Below, piece after piece: positions 1 to 6,758 of a DNA stretch of 15,086 nucleotides; the first letter of the stretch is position 1; every line of letters starts with the position of its first letter. The notes under the pieces are model-generated. The model saw nothing but the letters and a program-made list of their open reading frames with translations. It was not told where the DNA came from and did no database searches. The translations under genes were made by a program, and so were the position numbers. The stretch is from CBFGTJ01 sp965651815 (GTDB lineage Bacteria; Actinomycetota; Acidimicrobiia; Acidimicrobiales; Microtrichaceae). Location of the stretch: positions 1 through 15,086 of the forward strand of contig CBFGTJ010000063.1 of the NCBI GenBank assembly GCA_965651815.1. Reading direction: 5' to 3'.

Positions 1-638
1 CGGTTGAGCGCCCCTCCCGCGGTGAGCTTCGCCGCCGCGGCCGAGCCGAAGCCCCGACGGGTCATGTCGGTGTCGAGCAGGCTGAAGTACGCGACGCCGA
101 CCCTGGCCCCGGTGGGTCGCAGCTCCACCCGGAGCGTGTTGCCGATCGCCTCGACCGCGGCCTTGGACGCGCTGTACGCGCCGAGCAGCGGGACGTGCAG
201 CGCCGCCGCGAGCGACGACACCGCCAGCGCGTACCCGTTCGGGGGGCTCACGTGCGGGCCGGCCGCCCGGAGCGTGTGGTAGACGCCGAGTACGTTGACC
301 GCCAGCGTGCGCTCCATCACCTGGGGTTCGCCACCGACCAGCGGGAGCTGCGCCGCGACACCTGCGTTCGCGACCACCACGTCCAGGCCCCCGAGCGCGT
401 CGACCGCGACGCCGACCGCCTCGTCCACCTGCACCCGGTCGGTGACGTCGCACTCGCTCCACGGCGCATCCCCGCAGCGGGCGGCGACGACCGCCAGCAG
501 ATCCGGCTCGAGACCCATGAGCGCGACCTCGGCGCCCCGCTGGTGGAGTCGTTCGGCCAGCGCGGCCCCGATCCCCCGCGCGGCGCCCGTGATGAGCACG
601 CGCCGGCCGGTCAGGTCCGCCGTCGTGTCAGCTCGCAT
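1..638 (-). CDS. SDR family oxidoreductase, SDR1 (3' end beyond the left edge)
   Basis: This is an NAD(P)-dependent short-chain dehydrogenase/reductase; 212 codons from the start are visible and the C-terminus lies outside the window. The ATG at 638 opens MRADTTADLTGRRVLITGAA, followed by the TGxxxGxG cofactor motif (TGAARGIG, residues 17-24), the NAG motif (near 91-93), catalytic Ser in AVSS and the YSASK active-site motif. By eye about four in five residues match SDR2 at 2261-3118, so the two are paralogues. It lies 51 bp downstream of a GMC oxidoreductase remnant on the same strand, the same order as the intact GMC-SDR2 pair. A -10-like TAACCT ends 6 nt before the ATG and there is no Shine-Dalgarno sequence, suggesting a leaderless transcript. 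Substrate unknown; the partner GMC suggests alcohol/carbonyl redox chemistry. Confidence 0.9.
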   Translation of the reverse strand, partial: MRADTTADLTGRRVLITGAARGIGAALAERLHQRGAEVALMGLEPDLLAVVAARCGDAPWSECDVTDRVQVDEAVGVAVDALGGLDVVVANAGVAAQLPLVGGEPQVMERTLAVNVLGVYHTLRAAGPHVSPPNGYALAVSSLAAALHVPLLGAYSASKAAVEAIGNTLRVELRPTGARVGVAYFSLLDTDMTRRGFGSAAAAKLTAGGALN

Positions 639-644
639 CAGCGC

Positions 645-650
645 AGGTTA
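645..650 (-). promoter_or_regulatory. Leaderless -10 box of SDR1
   Basis: The minus strand reads TAACCT, then six bases, then ATG. This is the TANNNT-N6-start spacing expected for actinobacterial leaderless transcripts. The paralogue SDR2 has TACGCT at the same distance. No convincing -35 is visible. Confidence 0.45.
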
Positions 651-689
651 CGGCAGCCACCCGGCTCGCCCGGGAGAGCGGCCGGACGC

Positions 690-989
690 TCAGGTGAACA
701 GCTCCGCCGCGCGCTCGCCCACCATCACGGCCGTCGCCGCCGGGCCCCGCGACAACTGCACCGGGACGATCGAGGTGTCGACGACCCGCAGGCCGTCCAC
801 CCCCCGCACCCTGCACCGCTCGTCGACGACGGCCGACGGGTCGTGGTCCGCTCCCATCGCCGCCGTGCCCATGGGGTGCATCGACGTGCCGAGGTTCGCG
901 AGCACCCAGTCGTCCAGCTGCCGGTCGTCCGACAGCTCGGCCGCCGAGGGCCCTCCGCGCAGCGTCGGTCGCCCGACCGCCGCGGCGAA
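690..989 (-). pseudogene. GMC oxidoreductase, C-terminal remnant (5' truncated)
   Basis: Only the last ~100 codons of a GMC flavoprotein oxidoreductase remain. The frame runs through the GMC C-terminal active-site region: LGTSMHPMGTAAMG holds the conserved His, then VVDERCRVRGVDGL and LSRGPAATAVMVGERAAEL before the stop. It is colinear with the last ~100 residues of the intact GMC protein at 3215-4762, and similarity ends around AAAVGR (about 970-989). Beyond that the sequence belongs to the LuxR fragment on the other strand. The FAD-binding half is absent and the only start-like codon in the conserved part (GTG at 905) is internal, so no functional enzyme is expected. A biological deletion or an assembly chimera would both look like this. 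Confidence 0.75.
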
Positions 990-1012
990 CGGCGCGCCGC
1001 GCCGCGGTCGAG

Positions 1013-1678
1013 GTGCTGGAGAGCGACCCCCCCCCCCACGACCGGGGCGTGATCTCGGCGAACCCGTGGCACGTGACCGCCGTCGAGCTGTACCTGGCCT
1101 GCGGCGAGCTGCACGAGGCCGACCGCCTGCTGGAGCGGATCTCGTCCGACCTGGCGGACCGGGACGACCCGGTGCTCACCGTCGCGCTCGGTCGGTTGCG
1201 GGCCATGCGGCTCGCGCACTCCGGCAAGGACGACGCGGCGACCGAGGCCTTCGAGCAGGCGCTCGGGGACGCCGAGGGATGCCCCGCACCGCTCGAGGTC
1301 GCGCTCCTCCAGCTCGAGCTCGGCGCGCACCTGCGGCGCGCCGGGCAGCGCCGCGCCGCCGCCGAGCAGCTGGAAGCCGCGGCCGGCGCGTTCCGATCCG
1401 CGGGTGCGGGACCGCACCTCGAGCGCGCCGAGCGCGAGCTCGCCGCGTGCGGGCTGACACCGACGAAGCGGGCGGCGCCGTCGCGCGAGCTCACCCCGCA
1501 GGAGCGGACCGTGGCGGTGCTCGCGTCCCGCGGCAAGCGCAACAAGGAGATCGCCGCGGAGCTCGTCGTGAGCCCCAAGACCGTCGAGTACCACCTCGGC
1601 AACGTGTACCGGAAGCTCGGCGTGTCGAACCGCGCCCAGCTCGTCGCGGCGATGGGCGAGGATCCCGCGCCGGTCTGA
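1013..1678 (+). pseudogene. LuxR-family transcriptional regulator, C-terminal part (5' truncated)
   Basis: The frame encodes ~220 residues. The first two thirds are amphipathic TPR-like helices (for example AVELYLACGELHEADRLLERI and AATEAFEQALGDAEG). The last ~65 residues are a typical LuxR-type HTH: LTPQERTVAVLASRGKRNKE, then IAAELVVSPKTVEYHLGNVY and RKLGVSNRAQLVA. This is the C-terminus of the large AAA+/TPR LuxR (LAL) regulators, usually about 900 residues. The ATP-binding domain is missing because the sequence switches to the GMC remnant upstream of ~1000. The GTG at 1013 is only the first start-like codon and has no clear ribosome-binding site. An 11-C run (1027-1037) lies inside the frame. 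A short functional HTH protein is possible but less likely than a remnant. Gene polarity suggests it was once divergent from, and may have regulated, the GMC-SDR1 pair. Confidence 0.7.
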
Positions 1679-1700
1679 CGGGCGGGTGCGCAGCCGCTCC

Positions 1701-2261
1701 TCACCTCCGCAGCGGACGGTCCGGTGGGATGCGCAGCGCCGCGATGGCCGTGGCGATCATCTCGTAGTGGCCGACGAGCAGCACCAGCTCGATCAGCCGG
1801 GGCTCGTCGAGGTGGGACCGCAGCTCCTGCCAGGTCCCGTCCGACAGGTCACCGTCCGCGTGGAGCTCGTCCGCGGCGCGCAGCAGCGCCCGTTCGCGGG
1901 CGGACCATCCGGCCGCGGCAGGTCCCTCGCGGACCCGCTCCACGTCCGCGGCGCTCACCCCGGCGCGCCGGCCGAGCCGCACGTGGTGGTCGAACTCGTA
2001 GTCGCAGTCGCGCAGGTGCGCCACGCGGAGGATGACCAGCTCGGTCTCGCGGCGGGGCAGGCGCCCACCGGGCATGAGCCGGCCGGCGAAGCGGAGCCAG
2101 CCGCGGAACAGCCGACGGTGCTTGCCGAGCACGAGGAAGAGGTTCGGGGGCCCGGTCCCCGCGACGCGGCCGGCGACCCGGCTGAACACCCAGGTGAACC
2201 GTCCGACCGCGGCCCGGTCGCCCGGTGCGATGCGTGGCGCCCGTGCCGGTTGCGCGGCCAT
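1701..2261 (-). CDS. Carboxymuconolactone decarboxylase (CMD/AhpD-like) family protein
   Basis: This 186-residue protein carries the CMD-family core: RRETELVILRVAHLRDCDYE (70-89) followed by FDHHVRLGRRAGVS. Cys86 and His92/His93 lie where AhpD-like proteins have their reactive Cys and His. Only one cysteine is present rather than the CxxC of true AhpD peroxidase partners, so peroxidase activity is doubtful. A second helical part (WSARERALLRAADELHADG) is also usual for the family. The ATG at 2261 shares one base with the stop of SDR2 (TGATG), which indicates translational coupling and fixes the start. It is the last gene of the GMC2-SDR2-CMD series and converges on the LuxR fragment with 22 bp between them. 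The reaction cannot be deduced from the sequence. Confidence 0.87.
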   Translation of the reverse strand: MAAQPARAPRIAPGDRAAVGRFTWVFSRVAGRVAGTGPPNLFLVLGKHRRLFRGWLRFAGRLMPGGRLPRRETELVILRVAHLRDCDYEFDHHVRLGRRAGVSAADVERVREGPAAAGWSARERALLRAADELHADGDLSDGTWQELRSHLDEPRLIELVLLVGHYEMIATAIAALRIPPDRPLRR

Positions 2262-3118
2262 CAGCCCCGTCCCGGTTGCGGGGTCGTCAGGTCGACCGCC
2301 TCGCGGCGGGCGACGTCGAGCGCCGCCGCGACCTTCCGGCGCGAGTACAGGTCGATCACCGGTTGCGCTGCCATGCGCATCGGCAGCAGCGGGCCCACCC
2401 AGCGCGGCGCGACGATCCGCCGGGCACGCCGGGCGATGCCCCGCTCGAGCGCGTCGATGCCCACCGAGAGCGGCGCGGCGCGGGTGAGCGAGCCCCCGCC
2501 GGTCAGCTTCGCCGCGGCCTCGGTGCCGAACCCCCGGCGCGTCATGTCGGTGTCGAGCTCGGAGAAGTAGGCGACCCCCGCGCGGGCGCCGTAGGGCCGC
2601 AGCTCGATGCGCAGGGTGTTGCCGAGCGCCTCGACCGCCGCCTTCGACGCGCTGTAGGCGCCGAGCAAGGGCAGGTGGACCGCGGCCGCGGCCGACGACA
2701 CGACGAGGGCGTACCCGTTCGGGTGGCTCACGTGCGGGCCGGCCTCGCGGATCGTGTGGTACACGCCCATCACGTTCACGGCGATGGTGCGCTCCATCAC
2801 CGACGGGTCGCCGCCGACGAGCGGGAGCTGCGCGGCCACGCCGGCGTTGGCCACGACGACGTCCAACCCGCCGAGCGCCTGCACGGCCGCGTCGACCGCG
2901 GCGGCCACCTGCGCCCGGTCGGTGACGTCGCACTCGGTCCAGGTCGCGTCACCGCAGCGCGCGGCGACCTCCGCGAGCAGGTCCGGCTCCAGCCCGGCGA
3001 GCGCCACCCGCGCGCCGCGCGAGTGGAGCCGCTCGGCGAGCGCCGCCCCGATGCCACGGGCGGCGCCGGTGATCAGCACGCGCCGCCCCTCGATCCTCTC
3101 GTTCCTTCCCGATCGCAT
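2261..3118 (-). CDS. SDR family oxidoreductase, SDR2
   Basis: This is a complete 285-residue classical short-chain dehydrogenase. The TGAARGIG cofactor motif is at 17-24, D64 follows in CDVTD, NAG is at 91-93, the structural Asn is N115, the catalytic serine is in SS 141-142, and YSASK gives Tyr155 and Lys159. The long C-terminal tail contains VGPLLPMRMAAQPVIDLYSR, a hydrophobic stretch often seen in membrane-associated SDRs. I chose ATG 3118 because it aligns with the start of SDR1. The frame stays open to an ATG at 3172, but that would begin inside the loop of a perfect inverted repeat and add an Arg-rich leader absent from the paralogue. TACGCT ends 6 nt before ATG 3118, so it may have its own leaderless promoter as well as readthrough from the GMC gene. 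The stop is coupled to the CMD gene. Substrate unknown. Confidence 0.92.
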   Translation of the reverse strand: MRSGRNERIEGRRVLITGAARGIGAALAERLHSRGARVALAGLEPDLLAEVAARCGDATWTECDVTDRAQVAAAVDAAVQALGGLDVVVANAGVAAQLPLVGGDPSVMERTIAVNVMGVYHTIREAGPHVSHPNGYALVVSSAAAAVHLPLLGAYSASKAAVEALGNTLRIELRPYGARAGVAYFSELDTDMTRRGFGTEAAAKLTGGGSLTRAAPLSVGIDALERGIARRARRIVAPRWVGPLLPMRMAAQPVIDLYSRRKVAAALDVARREAVDLTTPQPGRG

Positions 3119-3124
3119 CCGCGC

Positions 3125-3130
3125 AGCGTA
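3125..3130 (-). promoter_or_regulatory. Leaderless -10 box of SDR2
   Basis: TACGCT lies on the minus strand, six bases before the ATG at 3118, in the same position as TAACCT before SDR1. A -35 at standard spacing would fall around 3148-3153, at the edge of the 20-bp inverted repeat, so that repeat could act as an operator. There is no Shine-Dalgarno sequence between the box and the start. Confidence 0.45.
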
Positions 3131-3148
3131 CGCGGGCGCGCGCCTCCG

Positions 3149-3194
3149 TTCTCGTTGCGTCCTGCGCGCCATGTCGCGCAGGACGCAACGAGAA
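3149..3194. repeat. Perfect 20-bp inverted repeat (terminator or operator)
   Basis: The left arm 3149-3168 (TTCTCGTTGCGTCCTGCGCG) is repeated without mismatch as its reverse complement at 3175-3194, around a 6-nt loop (3169-3174). It lies in the 96-bp gap between the stop of the intact GMC gene and SDR2. There is no T-run on either side, so it is not a classical intrinsic terminator, although U-less hairpins can terminate in GC-rich actinobacteria. It could end the kup-GMC transcript, act as an operator over the SDR2 promoter, or be a dispersed palindromic element. The equivalent gap before SDR1 (639-689) lacks it. Confidence 0.7.
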
Positions 3195-3214
3195 TCGGGA
3201 CGTCGGTCGAAGGC

Positions 3215-4762
3215 TCAACCCTCGGGGTAGAGCTCGGCGACTCGCTCGCCGATCATCACCGCAGTGGCAGCGGGGCCCCTCGACAGCGGCACCGGCACGA
3301 TCGAGGTGTCGGCGACCAGCAGCCCCTCCACACCCCGCACCCGGCAGCGCTCGTCGACCACGGCGGACGGATCGCCCTCCGGGCCCATCGCCGCGGTGCC
3401 CGAGGAGTGCATCGAGGTCCCGAGGTGCTCGCGCACCCACCGGTCCAGCTCGTCGTCGTCGGCCAGCTCGCGCGGGCTCGGCGCGGCGCGGAGGGTGACC
3501 GCACCGACCGCCGCTCGCATCTCCGCGGACTCGAGCAGCTCGACCGCCCGTCGCACCCCCTCGCGGGCCCGTGCTCGGTCCTCGGCGTCGGCCAGGTAGC
3601 CGAGCTCGACCACCGGCGGGGCATGCGGCGCCGCGGACGCCAGTCGGACCGTTCCGGGACGTGCGCACCGCTGGATGCCGACGCGCAGCGAGCGCGCCGC
3701 GTCGTCCGGGTCGGAGCCGTCGGACAGCCCGTAGGGACGGACCATCGCGAGCAGCTCGAGGTCATCGTCCCCCGCCACACCGCTCGAGAGGTGCAGCGCT
3801 GCTTGGAACGCCGGCCCGGCGGGAGCGGGCGGGAGCGCCGAGCGCGGTTCCCACATCAGGTCGATCGCCGGGTGGTCCCGCACGCGCCCCACCCCCGGGG
3901 CGTCGACCACCACGTCGATGCCCTGGGCGAGCAGCTCCTCCGCGGGTCCGATGCCCGACAGCATGAGCAGCTGCGCCGTCGCGACGGCACCTGCGCTCAG
4001 CACCACGTGCCCGGCGCGCAGGATCCGCGACGTACGCCCGGCGTCGACCTCGACACCGATGGCCCGACCCCGCTCGATGACGACCCGGCGCACCCGCACC
4101 CCGCCACGCACGGTGAGGTTGGGGCGGTCCCGGCAGGCGTCCAGGTAGGCCATCCCGACGTTGACCCGCTCGCCTCCGGCGACGTTGCACGGCACCAGCC
4201 CCGCGCAGCACGCCCCGGGCTCGTTGAGGTCCGCCACGGCCGGGTGCGCGTGCGCGGCCGCGGCCGCGAGGAAGCCCTCGGTGACGGGGTGGATCGCACC
4301 GGCGGCCGGGCGCGAGACCGGCACCGGACCGTCGTCGCCGTGCCAGGGCCGGTCGCCGAGGTCGAGGTCCGACTCGAGCCGGCGGAAGGCGGGCAGCACC
4401 GCCTCGAACGCCCACCCCGGGCCGCCACGAGCTGCCCAGGCGTCGAAGTCGGCGACCGTGCCCCGCACGAAGTACGTGCCGTTGACCGCGCTCGACCCGC
4501 CGACCGTGCGGCCGCGCGGCACCACCGTCCGGCGGTCGTCGTGCAGCACCACCTCGACCCAGCGCGTCCAGCCACGATCGAGCGTGGGCGACGGCAGCGT
4601 CGACGGGTCACGCACCCGCTCCGGCCAGGCACCCGCCTCGTGGTCGGGCCCCTCGTCCACGAGCAGCACCCGTCGGTCCGGGTCCTCGCTCAGCCGCGCG
4701 GCGAGCGCGGCCCCGGCGCTCCCCGCGCCGACCACCAGGACGTCCGGCACCTGCTCCTTCAC
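3215..4762 (-). CDS. GMC family FAD-dependent oxidoreductase, MftG-like
   Basis: This 515-residue flavoprotein is complete. The N-terminal Rossmann motif VVGAGSAG (GxGxxG 12-17) binds FAD, GRTVGGSSAVNG (84-95) is the GMC signature, and LSAGAVATAQLLMLSGIGP is the second signature. The C-terminal HLGTSMHSSGTAAMG contains the conserved active-site His (His452). The usual final His/Asn motif is replaced by SRGPAATAVMIGER (~494-507). This variant, together with the length, resembles the mycofactocin-associated MftG branch, which passes electrons from mycofactocinol onward; that assignment is inference and no mft gene is in the window. The GTG at 4762 is chosen because the GxGxxG motif follows directly; it overlaps a 6-codon mini-ORF by 4 nt. 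kup ends 30 nt upstream, and SDR2 and the CMD gene follow. It probably oxidises an alcohol or a redox cofactor. Confidence 0.9.
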   Translation of the reverse strand: MKEQVPDVLVVGAGSAGAALAARLSEDPDRRVLLVDEGPDHEAGAWPERVRDPSTLPSPTLDRGWTRWVEVVLHDDRRTVVPRGRTVGGSSAVNGTYFVRGTVADFDAWAARGGPGWAFEAVLPAFRRLESDLDLGDRPWHGDDGPVPVSRPAAGAIHPVTEGFLAAAAAHAHPAVADLNEPGACCAGLVPCNVAGGERVNVGMAYLDACRDRPNLTVRGGVRVRRVVIERGRAIGVEVDAGRTSRILRAGHVVLSAGAVATAQLLMLSGIGPAEELLAQGIDVVVDAPGVGRVRDHPAIDLMWEPRSALPPAPAGPAFQAALHLSSGVAGDDDLELLAMVRPYGLSDGSDPDDAARSLRVGIQRCARPGTVRLASAAPHAPPVVELGYLADAEDRARAREGVRRAVELLESAEMRAAVGAVTLRAAPSPRELADDDELDRWVREHLGTSMHSSGTAAMGPEGDPSAVVDERCRVRGVEGLLVADTSIVPVPLSRGPAATAVMIGERVAELYPEG

Positions 4763-4766
4763 GGCC

Positions 4767-4808
4767 CGACCTGCTTCACCGCGCGACCTGCATCACAGCT
4801 CGACCTGC
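4767..4808. repeat. 17-bp tandem repeats making coupled mini-ORFs before the GMC gene
   Basis: The 8-mer cgacctgc occurs at 4767, 4784 and 4801, exactly 17 bp apart. The first two 17-bp units match at 14 positions, and a decayed unit covers the GMC start at 4750-4766. Because 17 is not a multiple of three, each unit shifts frame. On the minus strand the kup stop overlaps an ATG (TGATG) opening MQVAR-stop (4793-4776). That stop overlaps a GTG opening MKQVGP-stop (4779-4759), and this last stop overlaps the GMC GTG at 4762. The chain could carry ribosomes from kup to the GMC gene by reinitiation. Confidence 0.6.
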
Positions 4809-6682
4809 GACCCGACCTCGACCACCCGATCGGGTGGGAGCTTGAAGAACCGCGCCGCGCTCGCGGAGCTGCGCAGCTGCAGAGCGAACAGCCGCTCACG
4901 CCAGTTGCTCATCCCCGGCAGCGCGGTCGCGACCACGGTCTCCCGGCCGAGGAAGTAGGTCAGCTCGTCCGGGTCGACGCGAAGCGACGGGTCGTCGAGT
5001 TGACGGAGCGCCTCCTCGACGTCGGGCTCCTCGGTGAAGCCGAAGGTGAGGATCACCTGGTGGAAACCCTTCCCGAACGGGATCACCTCGACGCGCTCGT
5101 CCTCGGGGACCACCGGCGCGTCCGAGGTGCGCACCGACAGGAGGATGACCTGCTCGTGCACGACGCGGTTGTGGCGGGTGTTGGTGATGAGCGCCGGCGG
5201 CGCGGCGCCCGAGCCCTTGAACAGGAACACCGCGGTGCCGGGGACGCGAGCCACGTCGCTGTCGGCCAGGTCGGCGATGAAGTCGTCGATCGGGACCTCG
5301 CCACGGCGGATGCGCTCGGCGACCAGGCGCCGTCCCGTCCGCCACGTCGTCATCATCGTGATCAGCCCCACGGCCACCACGACCGGGAACCACCCGCCGT
5401 CGGGCAGCTTCGCGAGGTTGGCGCCGAAGAAGGCCAGGTCCACCACGAGCAGCGGGATCGACACCGCGAGCACCCGCGCCGTGGACCACCCCCACGCACG
5501 CCGCGCGTACGCGGCCATCAGGAGCGTCGTGACCCCCATGGTGCCGGTCACCGCGATCCCGTACGCAGCGGCGAGCGCACCCGAGCTGCCGAACGCGAGC
5601 ACCAGCGAGATCGATCCGACCATGAGGAACCAGTTCACGATCGGCACGTACACCTGGCCGGCCTGCTGCGCGGAGGTGTGCACGATGGCGAGCCTCGGCA
5701 GGTAGTCGAGCTGCACCGCCTGGACCGTCAGCGAGAACGCGCCGGAGATCAGCGCCTGCGACGCGATGATCGTCGCCACGGTCGCCACCAGCACCAGCGC
5801 GGGACGCGCCCAGTGCGGGCCCATGAAGAAGAACGGGTTGTCGATCGACTCGGGCCGGCTGATCAGCAGCGCGCCCTGCCCGAAGTAGTTCAGCATCAGC
5901 GCCGGCAACGCCACGGTGAACCAGCCGATCCGGATCGGCCGCCGGCCGAAGTGCCCCATGTCGGCGTACAGCGCCTCACCACCGGTGACCACGAGGAAGA
6001 TGCTGCCCAGCGAGAGGAACCCGTCGACCCCGTTGCCGAACAGGTAGCCGATCCCGTTGAACGGGTTCACCGCGGCGAGGATCTGCGGGTGCTCGATCGT
6101 GCGGTAGGCACCGAGCAGCCCGAGCACGACGAACCACACGACCATCACCGGCCCGAAGACGCGCCCCACCGCCCCGGTCCCCCGCCGCTGCACGGCGAAC
6201 AGCGCGACGAGGATCCCGACCGCGATCGGCAGGACCACCTCCTCGAGGCCGGGCTCCACCACGCTCAGGCCCTCGACGGCGCTGAGCACCGAGATCGCAG
6301 GGGTGATCACCCCGTCGCCGTAGAGGAGCGCGGTGCCGAACAGCCCGAGGATGACCAGCCACTTGAGGCGGCCCACGTAGGCCGAGGCACGCTGCGGGGC
6401 GACGAGGGAGGTGAGCGCGAGGATGCCGCCCTCACCCTCGTTGTCGGCGCGCAGCACGTACGCGACGTACTTGACCGACACGACGACCACGAGCGCCCAG
6501 AACACGAGCGAGCACGCCCCGACCACGTTCGACGTCGTGACCGGCAGGTGGTGGCCGTGCGAGCCGTGGAACGTCTCGCGGAGCGCGTACAGCGGGCTGG
6601 TGCCGATGTCGCCGAACACCACCCCGAGCGCGCCGACGGTCAGCGCCGCTGCACCCGCTGACGACCTCGCACCACTGCTCAC
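4793..6682 (-). CDS. kup: Kup-type potassium uptake permease
   Basis: This is a proton-coupled K+ importer of the KUP/HAK/KT family, 629 residues with about twelve hydrophobic segments followed by a soluble C-terminal domain (~450-629). Diagnostic stretches are VVFGDIGTSPLYALRETF (21-38), RADNEGEGGILALTSL (78-93) and LLYGDGVITPAISVLSAVEG, with the family's acidic residues in GDIGTS and NEGEGG. The GTG at 6682 is preferred. The frame stays open to 6790, but the added residues are Arg/Pro-rich and unlike Kup, whose N-terminus normally begins just before this motif; the chosen length equals the family norm. There is a weak purine-rich sequence before the start. A GC hairpin separates it from the thioesterase gene upstream, and the GMC gene starts 30 nt downstream, probably on the same transcript without an obvious functional link. 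Confidence 0.95.
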   Translation of the reverse strand: MSSGARSSAGAAALTVGALGVVFGDIGTSPLYALRETFHGSHGHHLPVTTSNVVGACSLVFWALVVVVSVKYVAYVLRADNEGEGGILALTSLVAPQRASAYVGRLKWLVILGLFGTALLYGDGVITPAISVLSAVEGLSVVEPGLEEVVLPIAVGILVALFAVQRRGTGAVGRVFGPVMVVWFVVLGLLGAYRTIEHPQILAAVNPFNGIGYLFGNGVDGFLSLGSIFLVVTGGEALYADMGHFGRRPIRIGWFTVALPALMLNYFGQGALLISRPESIDNPFFFMGPHWARPALVLVATVATIIASQALISGAFSLTVQAVQLDYLPRLAIVHTSAQQAGQVYVPIVNWFLMVGSISLVLAFGSSGALAAAYGIAVTGTMGVTTLLMAAYARRAWGWSTARVLAVSIPLLVVDLAFFGANLAKLPDGGWFPVVVAVGLITMMTTWRTGRRLVAERIRRGEVPIDDFIADLADSDVARVPGTAVFLFKGSGAAPPALITNTRHNRVVHEQVILLSVRTSDAPVVPEDERVEVIPFGKGFHQVILTFGFTEEPDVEEALRQLDDPSLRVDPDELTYFLGRETVVATALPGMSNWRERLFALQLRSSASAARFFKLPPDRVVEVGSQVEL

Positions 6683-6733
6683 GGACTCTCGCTGGGGATG
6701 TGTGCGGGGACGACCCGCCGCTGCCCGTCGAGC

Positions 6734-6754
6734 CCGGCCGGGACCGGGCCGGTC
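6734..6754 (-). terminator. GC-rich hairpin after the thioesterase gene
   Basis: The arms ccggcc (6734-6739) and ggccgg (6747-6752) can pair; alternatively gaccgg-g-ccggtc (6742-6754) forms a short palindrome. It lies a few bases past the thioesterase stop and before kup. There is no U-tract, so termination is only plausible. Confidence 0.3.
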
Positions 6755-6758
6755 GATG

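Noticed and set aside
991..998. 8-bp palindrome ggcgcgcc at the GMC/LuxR breakpoint
   Set aside because: Such octamers are common in DNA this GC-rich and there is no other vector or cloning signature.
3119..3172. Upstream ATG (3172) as the SDR2 start
   Set aside because: It falls in the loop of the perfect inverted repeat, adds an Arg-rich leader missing from SDR1, and ignores the leaderless box before ATG 3118.
2225..6661. Plus-strand open frame of 1478 codons
   Set aside because: It lies antisense across SDR2, the GMC gene, kup and the gaps between them. Its translation is Arg/His/Asp-rich without domains, and it reads through the 20-bp inverted repeat. It is a shadow caused by GC-rich third codon positions.
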